Of a stretch of 64,000 bases of DNA, positions 42,747 to 51,700 are shown one piece after another (within the stretch, counting starts at the first letter, position 1; each line of letters starts with the position of its first letter). The position numbers were made by a program, and so were the translations under genes. This DNA comes from UBA5859 sp041940025. Lineage in GTDB: Bacteria; Pseudomonadota; Gammaproteobacteria; UBA5859. Under the pieces are notes generated by a model. That model saw only the letters and a list, made by a program, of their open reading frames with translations. It was not told the DNA's origin and did no database searches. The stretch lies in NCBI GenBank assembly GCA_041940025.1, contig JBGTSY010000005.1:94041-158040 (forward strand). The letters are read 5' to 3'.

Positions 42747-43834
42747 TGAGGATGAGTGGGCGCACGAACGACTATCATTGCATCGGCTGGCATACCTGGT
42801 TTAAGTAGATTATCTGTGTTATCGAGGATGGCTAACTCTACGGCAAATACCAGCTTCACGCGCTCCTCACGAGTTTCCACATTTTTCGGTGTAAACTCAG
42901 CTTGTTGAGCAATCTTTTTTACGCGCGCGGGGAACCGTTTATTAGGATAGGCATCAATCACAACCTCTGCTTCCTGATTTAAAGTGAGTTGCCCAATTTG
43001 AGTTTCGGGAATAAAGACCTTTAGAGTCACTTGCTGTAAATCCATTAGGGTAAAAAGTGGCATACCGGGGCGCACTTGTTCTCCGAGTTCAATACTGCGA
43101 GTTAATATGGTGCCGTTCAGTGGACTTTGTATATTCCAATCGTCAATTAACGCTTTTAGTTCACGCATACTGCTTTCCGCCTGAGCACTTTGCATGGAGA
43201 GTGCATCTCTTTCTGCACGTTTGGCGTCGATTCTCTTACGCCCCAATTTGGCTAAAGCTAATTGAGCCTGTGTTTGTAATACCGCTGCTTCCGCTTCTCG
43301 GATTGAGCTTTCTCTCACTTCTGTTTGTAGTTCAGCAGAGTCTTTCATCTGTTCCGACGCATACTGTTGTTGTTCTAATTTCTGTACTCTCTGGGCTTCT
43401 TTTTGTGCCACTGTAAATGCCGCCTGTGCGGTTTGCAGTTTCGCCTTCGCCACATTGACCGCTGCTTGCGCCTGTTTGATCTCCAAATCAACTTGCTCGT
43501 TCAGGATGTCCAAATAAGTGTTCGCTGCCTGTAGCTGTTTTTCTAATGCAGAAAGCTGTTGCGCTGCCATATCGAGTTTGGCACGTATGGCAGTATCGCC
43601 AAGGATGGCGAGTGTTTCACCTCGGCTTACTGATGCGCCTTCATCAAGGCGCAGTTCCATCACTTTACCGGGAGAGTTGGCCGTGAGCTGGGTGGTTCGT
43701 CCTTCGATACGTCCGCTGGCACTAATGGTTTCATAGACCACATCGCGCTTTTTACTTGGATTGAAAGTGATAAATATTAAGACAATGGCCAACATAACCA
43801 TCGAGATGTATAAAATCCGTTTATTCCATGGCAT
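42743..43834 (-). CDS. HlyD-family membrane fusion protein of the ABC exporter
   Basis: The 363 residues have one membrane anchor (ILYISMVMLAIVLIFITF), a lipoyl/barrel half (SPGKVMELRLDEGASVSRGE), a long coiled-coil hairpin (about 85-215, rich in Gln and Ala), the second lipoyl half (SPLNGTILTRSIELGEQVRP) and a beta-barrel domain. This is the YbhG/HlyD arrangement that links an inner-membrane exporter to TolC. It is the first gene of the four-gene operon, so the promoter lies in 43835-44000. No regulator gene (CecR in E. coli) is adjacent. Confidence 0.9.
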   Translation of the reverse strand: MPWNKRILYISMVMLAIVLIFITFNPSKKRDVVYETISASGRIEGRTTQLTANSPGKVMELRLDEGASVSRGETLAILGDTAIRAKLDMAAQQLSALEKQLQAANTYLDILNEQVDLEIKQAQAAVNVAKAKLQTAQAAFTVAQKEAQRVQKLEQQQYASEQMKDSAELQTEVRESSIREAEAAVLQTQAQLALAKLGRKRIDAKRAERDALSMQSAQAESSMRELKALIDDWNIQSPLNGTILTRSIELGEQVRPGMPLFTLMDLQQVTLKVFIPETQIGQLTLNQEAEVVIDAYPNKRFPARVKKIAQQAEFTPKNVETREERVKLVFAVELAILDNTDNLLKPGMPADAMIVVRAPTHPQ

Positions 43835-44039
43835 CTGTATTCTCCGCCAAGATCCGACATTATCGTATGTTAAGCTAGGGCGCTGAAATCGAAATTGATC
43901 CGAATCAACATCGGTTCATGCAATGCTACATCAACTAACCACTCGACTAAACTATTAAAGTGATTTTATTGTTTTTTCTAAGAACATTTTGTTTACAATC
44001 AGATCACAGTGGATCTTTAAACCGAAGAAGGGGAGCCAG

Positions 44040-44825
44040 ATGGATATCGAAAAATTGTTCAGCGTCAAAGACAAGGTGGCATTAGTCACTGGGGGATCCC
44101 GTGGGATAGGCTTAATGATAGCGGAGGGTTTGGTGTCCGCTGGTGTGAAGGTCTATATTTCGTCACGTAAAGCTGAGGTATGTGAGGCCGAGGCAGAGCG
44201 GCTGAATAAACTGGGAGAGTGCATCGCGCTGCCGGCGGATTTGAGCAGTGAACAGGGTGCGCGAGCATTGGCTGATGCCATCATAGAGCGCGAATCCAAG
44301 TTACCGATCTTAGTTAACAATGCTGGTGCCACCTGGGGTGCGCCTTTTCATGAGTTTCCGGATAAAGCATGGGATCGTGTGTTAAATCTTAATTTACGTG
44401 CGCCATTTCATTTGAGTAAATTTTTGCATCCGCTATTAAAAGAAGCGGGTAGTCAGGAAGATCCCGCGCGTATCATTAATGTGGGTTCAGTGGCCGGGTT
44501 TCAGTCCAATTCAATTGCGGCCTATTCGTATGGTCCGAGTAAAGCCGCGATCCATCATTTGACCAAAATATTGGCCTCGGAAATGGCGCAGGACAAAATC
44601 ACTGTGAATTGCATTGCGCCAGGCCCTTTCCCAAGCAAAATGACCGAATTTGCATTGGGTAATGACAGCACTCGTAAAATGATGGAAAGCCAAGTGCCGT
44701 TGAAGCGACTTGGGACACCAGAAGATGCCGCGGGATTAACCATCTATCTCTGCTCTAGGGCAGGCGCTTATATGACTGGAAACGTCATTCCCTTAGATGG
44801 CGGAAGTTTGGTGAAAGCATTTTAA
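44040..44825 (+). CDS. Short-chain dehydrogenase/reductase
   Basis: This classical SDR of 261 residues has the NAD(P) motif VTGGSRGIGL, the NNAG motif in LVNNAGATWGAPF, the catalytic Ser in INVGSVAGFQS and YSYGPSKAAIHH with Tyr and Lys, then the PG motif NCIAPGPFPSKM. The Arg after the first strand (SSRKAEVCE) favours NADP(H). The ATG at 44040 has a GAAGGGG ribosome site and fits the family start; a longer frame begins at 43989. It is monocistronic with a strong terminator. Similar enzymes are RhlG-like 3-oxoacyl reductases; the substrate is unknown. Confidence 0.9.
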   Translation: MDIEKLFSVKDKVALVTGGSRGIGLMIAEGLVSAGVKVYISSRKAEVCEAEAERLNKLGECIALPADLSSEQGARALADAIIERESKLPILVNNAGATWGAPFHEFPDKAWDRVLNLNLRAPFHLSKFLHPLLKEAGSQEDPARIINVGSVAGFQSNSIAAYSYGPSKAAIHHLTKILASEMAQDKITVNCIAPGPFPSKMTEFALGNDSTRKMMESQVPLKRLGTPEDAAGLTIYLCSRAGAYMTGNVIPLDGGSLVKAF

Positions 44826-44851
44826 AAAACAATGCATGGCGTCAAGGTGGC

Positions 44852-44883
44852 AAAAAAAAGGCAGCTTTCGCTGCCTTTTTTTA
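44852..44883. terminator. Bidirectional intrinsic terminator
   Basis: AAAAAAAGGCAGC pairs with GCTGCCTTTTTTT around a TTTC loop. With an A-run before and a T-run after, it can terminate both the SDR gene (+) and the convergent acyl-CoA dehydrogenase operon (-). Confidence 0.95.
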
Positions 44884-44900
44884 TTCAATGAGCAGACTGC

Positions 44901-46076
44901 TTAAAAGGGCAACATCATCTCGTCGTCACCTTCCGTTGGTACATCCATTTTGTTCGCAAACTGTTGCAGATGAAAATCGTGATCACCAAATTGAGTATCA
45001 ATCACCTGTAAGCGAATAAAGTAGTGACCAATCGCCAACTCTTCAGTTTGCCCCATACCGCCATGTAGTTGCACGGCACCTTGGCCGATAAATCGACCAT
45101 ATTTGCCCACCATATGCTTCAGTGCATGGATATCGAGACGGGCGTCTTTTTCTTCCTGAGCCTCTTTCTCAATGGTTGCGCGATAAAGCATCGAGCGAGT
45201 TTGCTCGGTTTCCACAAACATTTCTGCAAGCTTGTGCTTCACGGTTTGGAAATCTGACAAGGGATGGCCAAACTGTTCCCGTTGGCTGGTATAGGTGACG
45301 GTATCTTTATAGAGACATTCCATGGCACCCACGGCTTCGGCAGAGAGCGCGAGAATGGCGCGATCGGCAACTTCTTCCACAATGTCAATGCCTTTGCCTT
45401 CTTCGCCAACCATGTCCTCAGCATTGACTTTGACGTCAGTAAAAGCAATTTCAGAGGCACGATGACCGCAGACCGTGGGATAGTTAGTCATCTTGATACC
45501 TTCCGCATCAGCCTTCACGAGAAAACAGGTGATGCCGTCTCGATCGGTTCGTTTGCCACTGGTCCGTGCGGCAACTATGACATAATCTGCGGTTGATGCA
45601 TTCCAGACAACTGACTTAGTGCCGTTAATCACGTAGCTGTCACCCGATTTTTCTGCACTGGTACCCACATCTTCAAGATTGTATCTGGCTTGTTCTTCAG
45701 CATAAGCAAAGGTGGCTTTAGTATCGCCAGCGATAATCTCGGGAATCAACTTCTCTTTTTGCGCCTCGGTCCCACCTAACAATAGCGCATTGCCGGCGAG
45801 TATCACGGTGGCGAAGTATGGCTCTAATGCCAAACCTTTGCCCAGTTCTTCCATCACCACCATGGTGTCAATCAGATTGCCACCGAAACCGCCATACTGC
45901 TCAGGAAAAGGCAGACCCAGCCAACCTAGATCGGCGAATGTTTTCCAATGCTCTTCACTGTAACCAGGCTTTTGCTTACTTTGTTTGCGGCGTACGCTTA
46001 ACTCATAGTTATCGGCAATAAATTTTTGAATGCTGTCCTTCAACAGCGTTTGTTCTTCTGAAAGATCGAAATTCAT
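44901..46076 (-). CDS. Acyl-CoA dehydrogenase, second subunit candidate
   Basis: Acyl-CoA dehydrogenases oxidise acyl-CoA to enoyl-CoA using FAD. The 391 residues show the N-terminal helical domain (FDLSEEQTLLKDSIQKFI), a middle beta domain, and a C-terminal domain with SQREQFGHPLSDFQTVKHKL and GAVQLHGGMGQTEELAIGHY. In the middle domain the usual SEPGAGSD flavin loop is replaced by AEEQARYNLEDV. This is common in one subunit of heteromeric enzymes such as those for steroid side chains. The partner gene lies 52 bases upstream in the same operon. Confidence 0.9.
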   Translation of the reverse strand: MNFDLSEEQTLLKDSIQKFIADNYELSVRRKQSKQKPGYSEEHWKTFADLGWLGLPFPEQYGGFGGNLIDTMVVMEELGKGLALEPYFATVILAGNALLLGGTEAQKEKLIPEIIAGDTKATFAYAEEQARYNLEDVGTSAEKSGDSYVINGTKSVVWNASTADYVIVAARTSGKRTDRDGITCFLVKADAEGIKMTNYPTVCGHRASEIAFTDVKVNAEDMVGEEGKGIDIVEEVADRAILALSAEAVGAMECLYKDTVTYTSQREQFGHPLSDFQTVKHKLAEMFVETEQTRSMLYRATIEKEAQEEKDARLDIHALKHMVGKYGRFIGQGAVQLHGGMGQTEELAIGHYFIRLQVIDTQFGDHDFHLQQFANKMDVPTEGDDEMMLPF

Positions 46077-46128
46077 TTTTTACCCTTTATATTTCTTGGA
46101 CCCTATTCTTCTAGGATCATCATTGGGT

Positions 46129-47283
46129 TTACCCTAGTCCAAGCACACGCTTGGCGATCACATCCTTTTGCACTTCACTGCATCCACCGTATACAGTTGC
46201 GGCGCGACCGTTGAGATACATTTCCATGCCCATGCGAGAAAAGCCTGGTCCAGCCTTACCGTGACCCCAGTTGATGGCGTAAGGTCCAGCCGCTTCGATG
46301 GTGAGCTCTTGCACACGTTGCTGCATGATGGTGCCTTTGAGTTTTAGAATTGAGGATTCTGATCCAGGCGCGCCACCTGCTTGTACACCGGCGAGACTAC
46401 GCAACTCAGTAAATTCGAGCGCACGCAGATCGATTTCTGCTTCCGCCAGTTTTTTGCGGTACCCGTTATCATCCATTAGGTTGCCGTCACCTACTTTGAC
46501 TTTTAGCGCGTTCTTTTTCAGTTTCTGTAGTGACACTAAAGTTCTGGAAATACCGGCAATCGCGCTACGTTCGTGCTGTAGCAACCCTTTGGCGTAGGTC
46601 CAACCTTTCCCTTCTTCGCCGACGCGGTTTTCTACTGGCACTTCGACATTATCAAAGAAGACCTGATTCACATGGTGGCTTCCACCCAGGGTAATAATGG
46701 GCTTCACTTCTATTCCGGGCGTCTTCATGTCGATTAATAAGAAGGTAATGCCCTCTTGTCTCACGTCGGTGGTCTGTGTACGAGTCAAGCAGAACATCCA
46801 GTCAGCAATGTGTCCCATAGTGGTCCAAATTTTGGTGCCGTTGACGACATAGTGGGTACCGGCTTCGTTTAGCTCCGCTTTTGTTTTTAAAGAAGCCAAA
46901 TCAGACCCAGCACCCGGCTCTGAGTAGCCTTGGCACCAATTGACCTTATGGTCGCGGATATCTGGAAGGAACTTTTCCTGTTGTTCTTTACTACCATAAT
47001 TCATCAAAATTGGCGCTAACATCACCTGGCCAAATGGCAGCACTAAAGGCAAACTCTTGTCGCAGGTTTCGCGATCCCAAATATAGTGTTGCGTCGCGTT
47101 CCACCCGGGGCCACCAAACTCTTTCGGCCACTTAGGCACGTCCCAGCCACCTTTTGCTTTACCGGCTTCAAACCACTCCTTGCGTTTGGACCAGACTTCT
47201 GCACCTTTCGGCAAATGCTCTTCTAGGAAATCACGAACCTCTTGTTGGAACGCTTTATCCTCTTCTGATAACGAGATATCCAT
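46129..47283 (-). CDS. Acyl-CoA dehydrogenase, first subunit candidate
   Basis: From the ATG at 47283, preceded by AGAGGG, the protein has 384 residues. It keeps the canonical flavin motif GYSEPGAGSDLASLKTKA and the KIWTTMGHIADWMF strand, and ends MYLNGRAATVYGGCSEVQKD followed by VIAKRVLGLG. The N-terminus (FQQEVRDFLEEHLPKGAEVW) and KWPKEFGGPGWNA are typical of FadE-like enzymes of steroid and terpenoid catabolism. A longer frame to 47394 is not supported. It is encoded just before the second, degenerate subunit; an alpha2beta2 enzyme is likely. Confidence 0.9.
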   Translation of the reverse strand: MDISLSEEDKAFQQEVRDFLEEHLPKGAEVWSKRKEWFEAGKAKGGWDVPKWPKEFGGPGWNATQHYIWDRETCDKSLPLVLPFGQVMLAPILMNYGSKEQQEKFLPDIRDHKVNWCQGYSEPGAGSDLASLKTKAELNEAGTHYVVNGTKIWTTMGHIADWMFCLTRTQTTDVRQEGITFLLIDMKTPGIEVKPIITLGGSHHVNQVFFDNVEVPVENRVGEEGKGWTYAKGLLQHERSAIAGISRTLVSLQKLKKNALKVKVGDGNLMDDNGYRKKLAEAEIDLRALEFTELRSLAGVQAGGAPGSESSILKLKGTIMQQRVQELTIEAAGPYAINWGHGKAGPGFSRMGMEMYLNGRAATVYGGCSEVQKDVIAKRVLGLG

Positions 47284-47622
47284 TGGGTTACCCTCTTTGT
47301 TATTTAATCGTGTCAGTCTCTTCCCCTTAATCATACTTAGGGATTCTATAATTGCGTTCTGGGCGAGGAGAATTTTCCCGCTTATCGGCACCATCGTGCC
47401 AAGATTGTTATAGATTTAGCCAGAGAAAGTGAGCTTCAATCCAATTTGGTACGATGCTGGGTATGCCCTATTAATCGCGCATGAAAATACGTCACTAGGG
47501 CGCCAGAACAGGCGTACTCTAGCTCAACTGAGGTGCGGATACTAATTAGCAAATACTAATATACTGATATAGAGGGTTGGATTTCCTAAATCTAAGAATA
47601 ACTTAATAAATCCAAACAGTTA
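47284..47622. other. Intergenic region with a ten-base inverted repeat
   Basis: The 339 bases hold the promoter of the dehydrogenase operon and the end of the thioesterase gene. AACTTAATAA (47600-47609) and TTATTAAGTT (47620-47629) are perfect ten-base arms around a ten-base loop and overlap the thioesterase stop codon. As read on the minus strand no clean T-run follows, so it is a weak terminator or an mRNA 3'-end structure. I see no gene here. Confidence 0.55.
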
Positions 47623-48063
47623 TTAAGTTGAATTTGGCGCCGACAACAGTTGAAGCAGAGCGTCTGGCAGTTTGATAGATCGGCCGACTGCATAATCGGC
47701 CCATACCAACACGGCCTCTCCCTCGGTGTAAATTTTGTCTTCAGCTTGCCCAGCTAAAGACACTTCATAGTAAGTGGTGACACTAGTGCTACCTGGGGCG
47801 CCGGCAAATAATTTTATTTCTAAAGTAGCCGGGTGAATGATAGGAATATGATAGACCGCCGTGGTGCGGATCAACAGTGGACCAGTACGCTCATTCATTA
47901 GGCTGGGATCCAGACTGTTGAACCAAGAGATCCTAACTTGTTCAAAATATCTAAAATAGTGTACGTTATTCAAATGGCCTAATGCATCCATTTCACCCCA
48001 ACGCATGGGCAGTGTACAGCGATGTAAATAGGTTACCGGATGTGGGATAAGTCGCCTTGCCAT
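47623..48063 (-). CDS. YbgC/4-hydroxybenzoyl-CoA-type thioesterase (hot-dog fold)
   Basis: The 146 residues have the signature MRWGEMDALGHLNNVHYFRY, whose Asp is the catalytic residue of 4HBT-type thioesterases, then FEQVRISWFNSLDPSLM and IHPATLEIKLFAGAPGSTSV. It would hydrolyse acyl-CoA esters and release CoA. It is encoded between the acyl-CoA dehydrogenase operon and the secretion ATPase; with 339 bases to the former it is probably a separate transcript. The start at 48063 gives a family-typical length. Confidence 0.88.
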   Translation of the reverse strand: MARRLIPHPVTYLHRCTLPMRWGEMDALGHLNNVHYFRYFEQVRISWFNSLDPSLMNERTGPLLIRTTAVYHIPIIHPATLEIKLFAGAPGSTSVTTYYEVSLAGQAEDKIYTEGEAVLVWADYAVGRSIKLPDALLQLLSAPNST

Positions 48064-48096
48064 CTCATCCTTCCTGATTTTAAGGTGGGAAGCAAT

Positions 48097-49839
48097 TCAG
48101 GAAATACGCACCGAGTAAACCTCTTTTAAGGAAGTCAGACCTTGACGAGCTAATGAGAGTGCGTGTTGCGTCAAACCAATCATGCCCTCTTCCAACGCCA
48201 GATCTTGTATTTCTTGAGTCGTTGCTCCCGCATTGATCGATTGTCTCATTCTAGGGCTTATGGGTAAAAGTTCCAGGACTGGGGTGCGGCCTAGATAGCC
48301 TGTGTCGTTACATCGGCTACACCCTTTACCGGCATAGAAGAGTTGGTCTGGTGTCACATTGAGACTTTGATAGACTTCTGGTGGCAAGGTTTCTTGCTCC
48401 TTACAATGTTGGCAGTTTAGTCGCACCAATCGTTGGGCGACGACGCCTAAAAGTGTCGAACTTAACAAGTAGGGTTCAATGCCCATGTCTGTGAGTCTGG
48501 TGATGGTGCTGGCGGCATCGTTGGTGTGCAAGGTGCTGATTACCAAATGTCCGGTGAGTGCCGCACGCGATGCAATTTCTGCGGTTTCAACATCACGAAT
48601 TTCGCCCACCAGAATGACATCCGGGTCATGGCGTAAAATTTGCCGCAGGGCATGGGCAAAGGTATAGCCTCTATCTGCCGCAATCTGGATCTGTTCCACT
48701 TTCTCCATTTGGTATTCCACCGGATCTTCGACGGTAATGATGTGCGGATTGTCGTGTCGCAATTCATGCAATAACGAATACATGGTGGTGCTTTTACCGG
48801 ATCCGGTGGGACCGGTAATTAAAATGATCCCATGGTTTTGCGAGAGCATCTCTTTTAACAACTGCTTTTCTCGTGCCGGGAATTTCAAGGCTTCTAAATT
48901 GGAAACGCCTACATCTTTGTTGAGAATACGTATGACAATGCTTTCACCCTGCACGGTGGGAATACAGGAGACGCGCAGATCGATCAGATTGTCTCTGTCC
49001 CTCAATTGCGCATGCCCATCCTGTGGCATTCGACGCTCAGCGATATTCATTCTGCTGATAATTTTGATTCGGCTGACGAGTGGTGCCAACAGGTTCGACG
49101 AGAGAGTACGAACCAAATGTTCTTTGCCATCAATGCGATAATAGATGTCCAGTCGATCGGTTTCCGGACGTAGATTGATATCTGAAGCATGGCTTTTTAC
49201 GGCCTGCAGTAGAATGGTATTTAATAGTTTGACAATAGGCTTCTGTTTTGCGAGATAGGCTGCCTCTTCTTCTGTGGTCTCGTTGACTAAGGACTGGGCT
49301 TCCACTTCCTCCGAAAATTCATGGAGAGATTTTTGATCGCTAAACTCACTAAAGAACCTATCCAAGCTCTTTTGAATGTCTTTTTGACTGGCGAGCACGG
49401 TTTCTATGTTTAAATTAGTATGAAACTGAATGGTACTCAGAATATCCGTGTCCAAGGGGTTCTCCATTGCCACCACTAACTTTTGCCCTATGATATCAAT
49501 GGGTATCACCTTCATATTAGAGGCGATTTCTTCCGGCAGCACCGAAATGGCCTCGCGATTGACGGGATAATCTATGATGGAAACGTATGGAATTTGGAAC
49601 TTCTGAGCCAAAGCCTCGTATAGTGCCTCTTGGCTAACGCCCATCTCTAAGAAAATGGTTCCAAGATGCACAGTGGGTCGTCGGATCTGGGATTTGACCG
49701 CCTGTGCCAATTGTTGTGTATTAATCACCCCATGCTCCAACAAGATAGCGCCAATTTGATCTCTTTGAGGCGGTTTGATCATCTTGAGGCTTTCAATTAG
49801 CTCTGATCTGGTCTTAATTTTCTCCGTCTTGGTTATCAT
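48097..49839 (-). CDS. GspE/PilB-family secretion or pilus ATPase
   Basis: The 580 residues (ATG at 49839; an upstream TTG is less likely) start with a MshEN/GspE-N domain (GAILLEHGVINTQQLAQAVK, then FQIPYVSIIDYPVNREA). The ATPase domain carries Walker A GPTGSGKSTT, the Asp box ITVEDPVEYQM, Walker B HDPDVILVGEIRDVETAEIA and the His box AALTGHLVISTLHTNDA. A four-Cys zinc site is present (LNCQHC ... GCSRCNDTGYLG). It would power assembly of type IV pili or type II secretion, but no other pilus or secretion gene is near. Its start is divergent from birA. Confidence 0.93.
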   Translation of the reverse strand: MITKTEKIKTRSELIESLKMIKPPQRDQIGAILLEHGVINTQQLAQAVKSQIRRPTVHLGTIFLEMGVSQEALYEALAQKFQIPYVSIIDYPVNREAISVLPEEIASNMKVIPIDIIGQKLVVAMENPLDTDILSTIQFHTNLNIETVLASQKDIQKSLDRFFSEFSDQKSLHEFSEEVEAQSLVNETTEEEAAYLAKQKPIVKLLNTILLQAVKSHASDINLRPETDRLDIYYRIDGKEHLVRTLSSNLLAPLVSRIKIISRMNIAERRMPQDGHAQLRDRDNLIDLRVSCIPTVQGESIVIRILNKDVGVSNLEALKFPAREKQLLKEMLSQNHGIILITGPTGSGKSTTMYSLLHELRHDNPHIITVEDPVEYQMEKVEQIQIAADRGYTFAHALRQILRHDPDVILVGEIRDVETAEIASRAALTGHLVISTLHTNDAASTITRLTDMGIEPYLLSSTLLGVVAQRLVRLNCQHCKEQETLPPEVYQSLNVTPDQLFYAGKGCSRCNDTGYLGRTPVLELLPISPRMRQSINAGATTQEIQDLALEEGMIGLTQHALSLARQGLTSLKEVYSVRIS

Positions 49840-49954
49840 AAAATCCAAAAATACCTAAATGGGTGGGTGAGGGAACGAATTTAACTATTTCTTTATCGGG
49901 CAATCTGAAGCCACATGTTAAAATTATTTTTTTAATGGCGGATATTAACGATCC

Positions 49955-50926
49955 ATGTCAGAGAAACTACTTGCCATATTGTCTGATGGTCAGCTCCATT
50001 CCGGCGAATCTTTGGGTAATCGCCTCACATTATCACGCGCAGCGATTTGGAAACAGATCCAACAGCTACGAGCGATGGATCTAGAGATCGAGTCGATCCC
50101 TGCAAAAGGTTACCGTATTGAAGGTGGTGTGAACCTGCTGCAGGCGGATCGCATCATGCAAGGTTGTGAGCAGGAGATCCGCAATCGTATCGGCGAATTA
50201 GAGGTTTTTTTAAAAATCGACTCCACAAACAGTCATCTTATGCGGCGATCGGCAAAAAGTCTCAATCAAATCGATATCTGTTTTGGCGAATATCAATCTT
50301 TGGGTCGCGGTCGAAGGGGGCGGCACTGGGTGTCCCCACTGGCATCCAATCTCTATTTTTCGATTGGTAGACATTTTAATTTTGGACTTAACGGTCTCGA
50401 TGGTTTGAGCTTAGTGATTGGGATCGCTATCGTACGGGCACTGAAGAAATTAGAGGTAAACAGGTTACAACTGAAGTGGCCTAACGATATACAACACCAG
50501 GGAAAGAAACTCTCAGGCGTATTAGTAGAGATGAAAGGCGAAGCGGATGGACCCTGTTACTGTGTGATTGGAATCGGCATGAACGTCAATATGCCGAATT
50601 TAGTTCATGGAACTATCGATCAACCTTGGACCGATCTCAGAAATGGTGCGGCGATCGAAACGGAGAGAAATCAGCTCGCGGCGAGCATATTAAATGAAAT
50701 TGTACCTGCCTTAGATCTCTTTGAGCGACAGGGACTAGCGCCTTTTATTGATGAATGGCACGATCATGATGCGTGTTTGGGTAGAAAGGTTCAGCTGATT
50801 CAGCCACATCAAACTGTCAGTGGCATTGGTCGGGGGATCCATTCAGATGGAAGTTTATTACTGGAAATCGATGGTGCAGTGAGTCAACATCGTTTCGGTG
50901 AAGTGAGTATTAGGATAGAGTCATGA
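49955..50926 (+). CDS. birA: Bifunctional biotin-protein ligase / biotin operon repressor
   Basis: BirA attaches biotin to the acetyl-CoA carboxylase carrier protein and represses biotin genes. The 323 residues include the N-terminal winged helix (LLAILSDGQLHSGESLGNRL, then SRAAIWKQIQQLRAMDLEIE). The catalytic core shows KIDSTNSHLMR, the biotinyl-AMP loop GRGRRGRHWVSPLASNLYFS and LKWPNDIQHQGKKLSGVLVE, and the C-terminal SH3-like domain is present. Having the DNA-binding domain, it should act as a repressor as well. It overlaps coaX by four bases. Confidence 0.96.
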   Translation: MSEKLLAILSDGQLHSGESLGNRLTLSRAAIWKQIQQLRAMDLEIESIPAKGYRIEGGVNLLQADRIMQGCEQEIRNRIGELEVFLKIDSTNSHLMRRSAKSLNQIDICFGEYQSLGRGRRGRHWVSPLASNLYFSIGRHFNFGLNGLDGLSLVIGIAIVRALKKLEVNRLQLKWPNDIQHQGKKLSGVLVEMKGEADGPCYCVIGIGMNVNMPNLVHGTIDQPWTDLRNGAAIETERNQLAASILNEIVPALDLFERQGLAPFIDEWHDHDACLGRKVQLIQPHQTVSGIGRGIHSDGSLLLEIDGAVSQHRFGEVSIRIES

Positions 50927-51693
50927 AGTTACTAGTTGATGCAGGCAATACCCATATTAGTTGGGCCACGCATCCGGGTCGAGCCGGGACACTTTCTGAG
51001 ATACATCATTTCAAGTTCAGTGCAAAAAAAGCGGAACAGAGCTTCGCTAAACAATGGAGCGAGTTGCGGTCTTTGAAAGAGATAGTGGTGGCGAATGTGG
51101 TGGGCGCAGAGTTTTCAGAGTTGCTCACTCAGTGGAGCCAGAATGCACTCTCTCTGACACCTAAGTATATCTATCCAAAAAAAAAGGCAGCCGGCGTGAG
51201 TTGCGGGTACCTTCAGCCTGAGCATCTTGGCGCGGATCGTTGGGCAGCTATGGTCGGTGCCTGGCAGCAGTGCCATCACGCCCTTTGTGTGGTGGATGTG
51301 GGCAGCGCGTTAACTATCGATGTGGTGGATTCAACCGGTACACATCAGGGCGGATTGATCGCGCCGGGATTGAAGATGATGCGTAACTCTTTGTTATCTA
51401 AAACTAAAAACATCAAGAACAATGCTTCAGATGGGTTGACAGGGAAGGTGCCCAAACTGTTGGCAAGAGATACTGCCGATGCCATCGAGCTGGGGAGTCT
51501 ATATGCCATGGTGGCGTTGATTGATCGAGTTGTGCAAGACGTTCGTTTAGAGTTGGGCATGGAATTGCATAATTTTATCACAGGTGGGGAAGGTGCCACG
51601 GTGTTACCCCTGGTGCATGATTCCTTCCAGTACCAACCCGATTTAGTGCTGAATGGACTCTATTTATTGAGTAGGACAACTCGAAAAAAATAA
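50923..51693 (+). CDS. coaX: Type III pantothenate kinase
   Basis: CoaX phosphorylates pantothenate in the first step of CoA synthesis. The 256 residues show the ASKHA-fold phosphate motif LLVDAGNTHISWA, the pantothenate-site segment LGADRWAAMVGAW, the second phosphate motif VVDVGSALTIDVVD, GGLIAPGLKMM and the adenosine motif FITGGEGATVLPL. The start overlaps birA by four bases, the standard gammaproteobacterial birA-coaX coupling. A SPOR gene follows after seven bases. Confidence 0.95.
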   Translation: MKLLVDAGNTHISWATHPGRAGTLSEIHHFKFSAKKAEQSFAKQWSELRSLKEIVVANVVGAEFSELLTQWSQNALSLTPKYIYPKKKAAGVSCGYLQPEHLGADRWAAMVGAWQQCHHALCVVDVGSALTIDVVDSTGTHQGGLIAPGLKMMRNSLLSKTKNIKNNASDGLTGKVPKLLARDTADAIELGSLYAMVALIDRVVQDVRLELGMELHNFITGGEGATVLPLVHDSFQYQPDLVLNGLYLLSRTTRKK

Positions 51694-51700
51694 CGACTTT

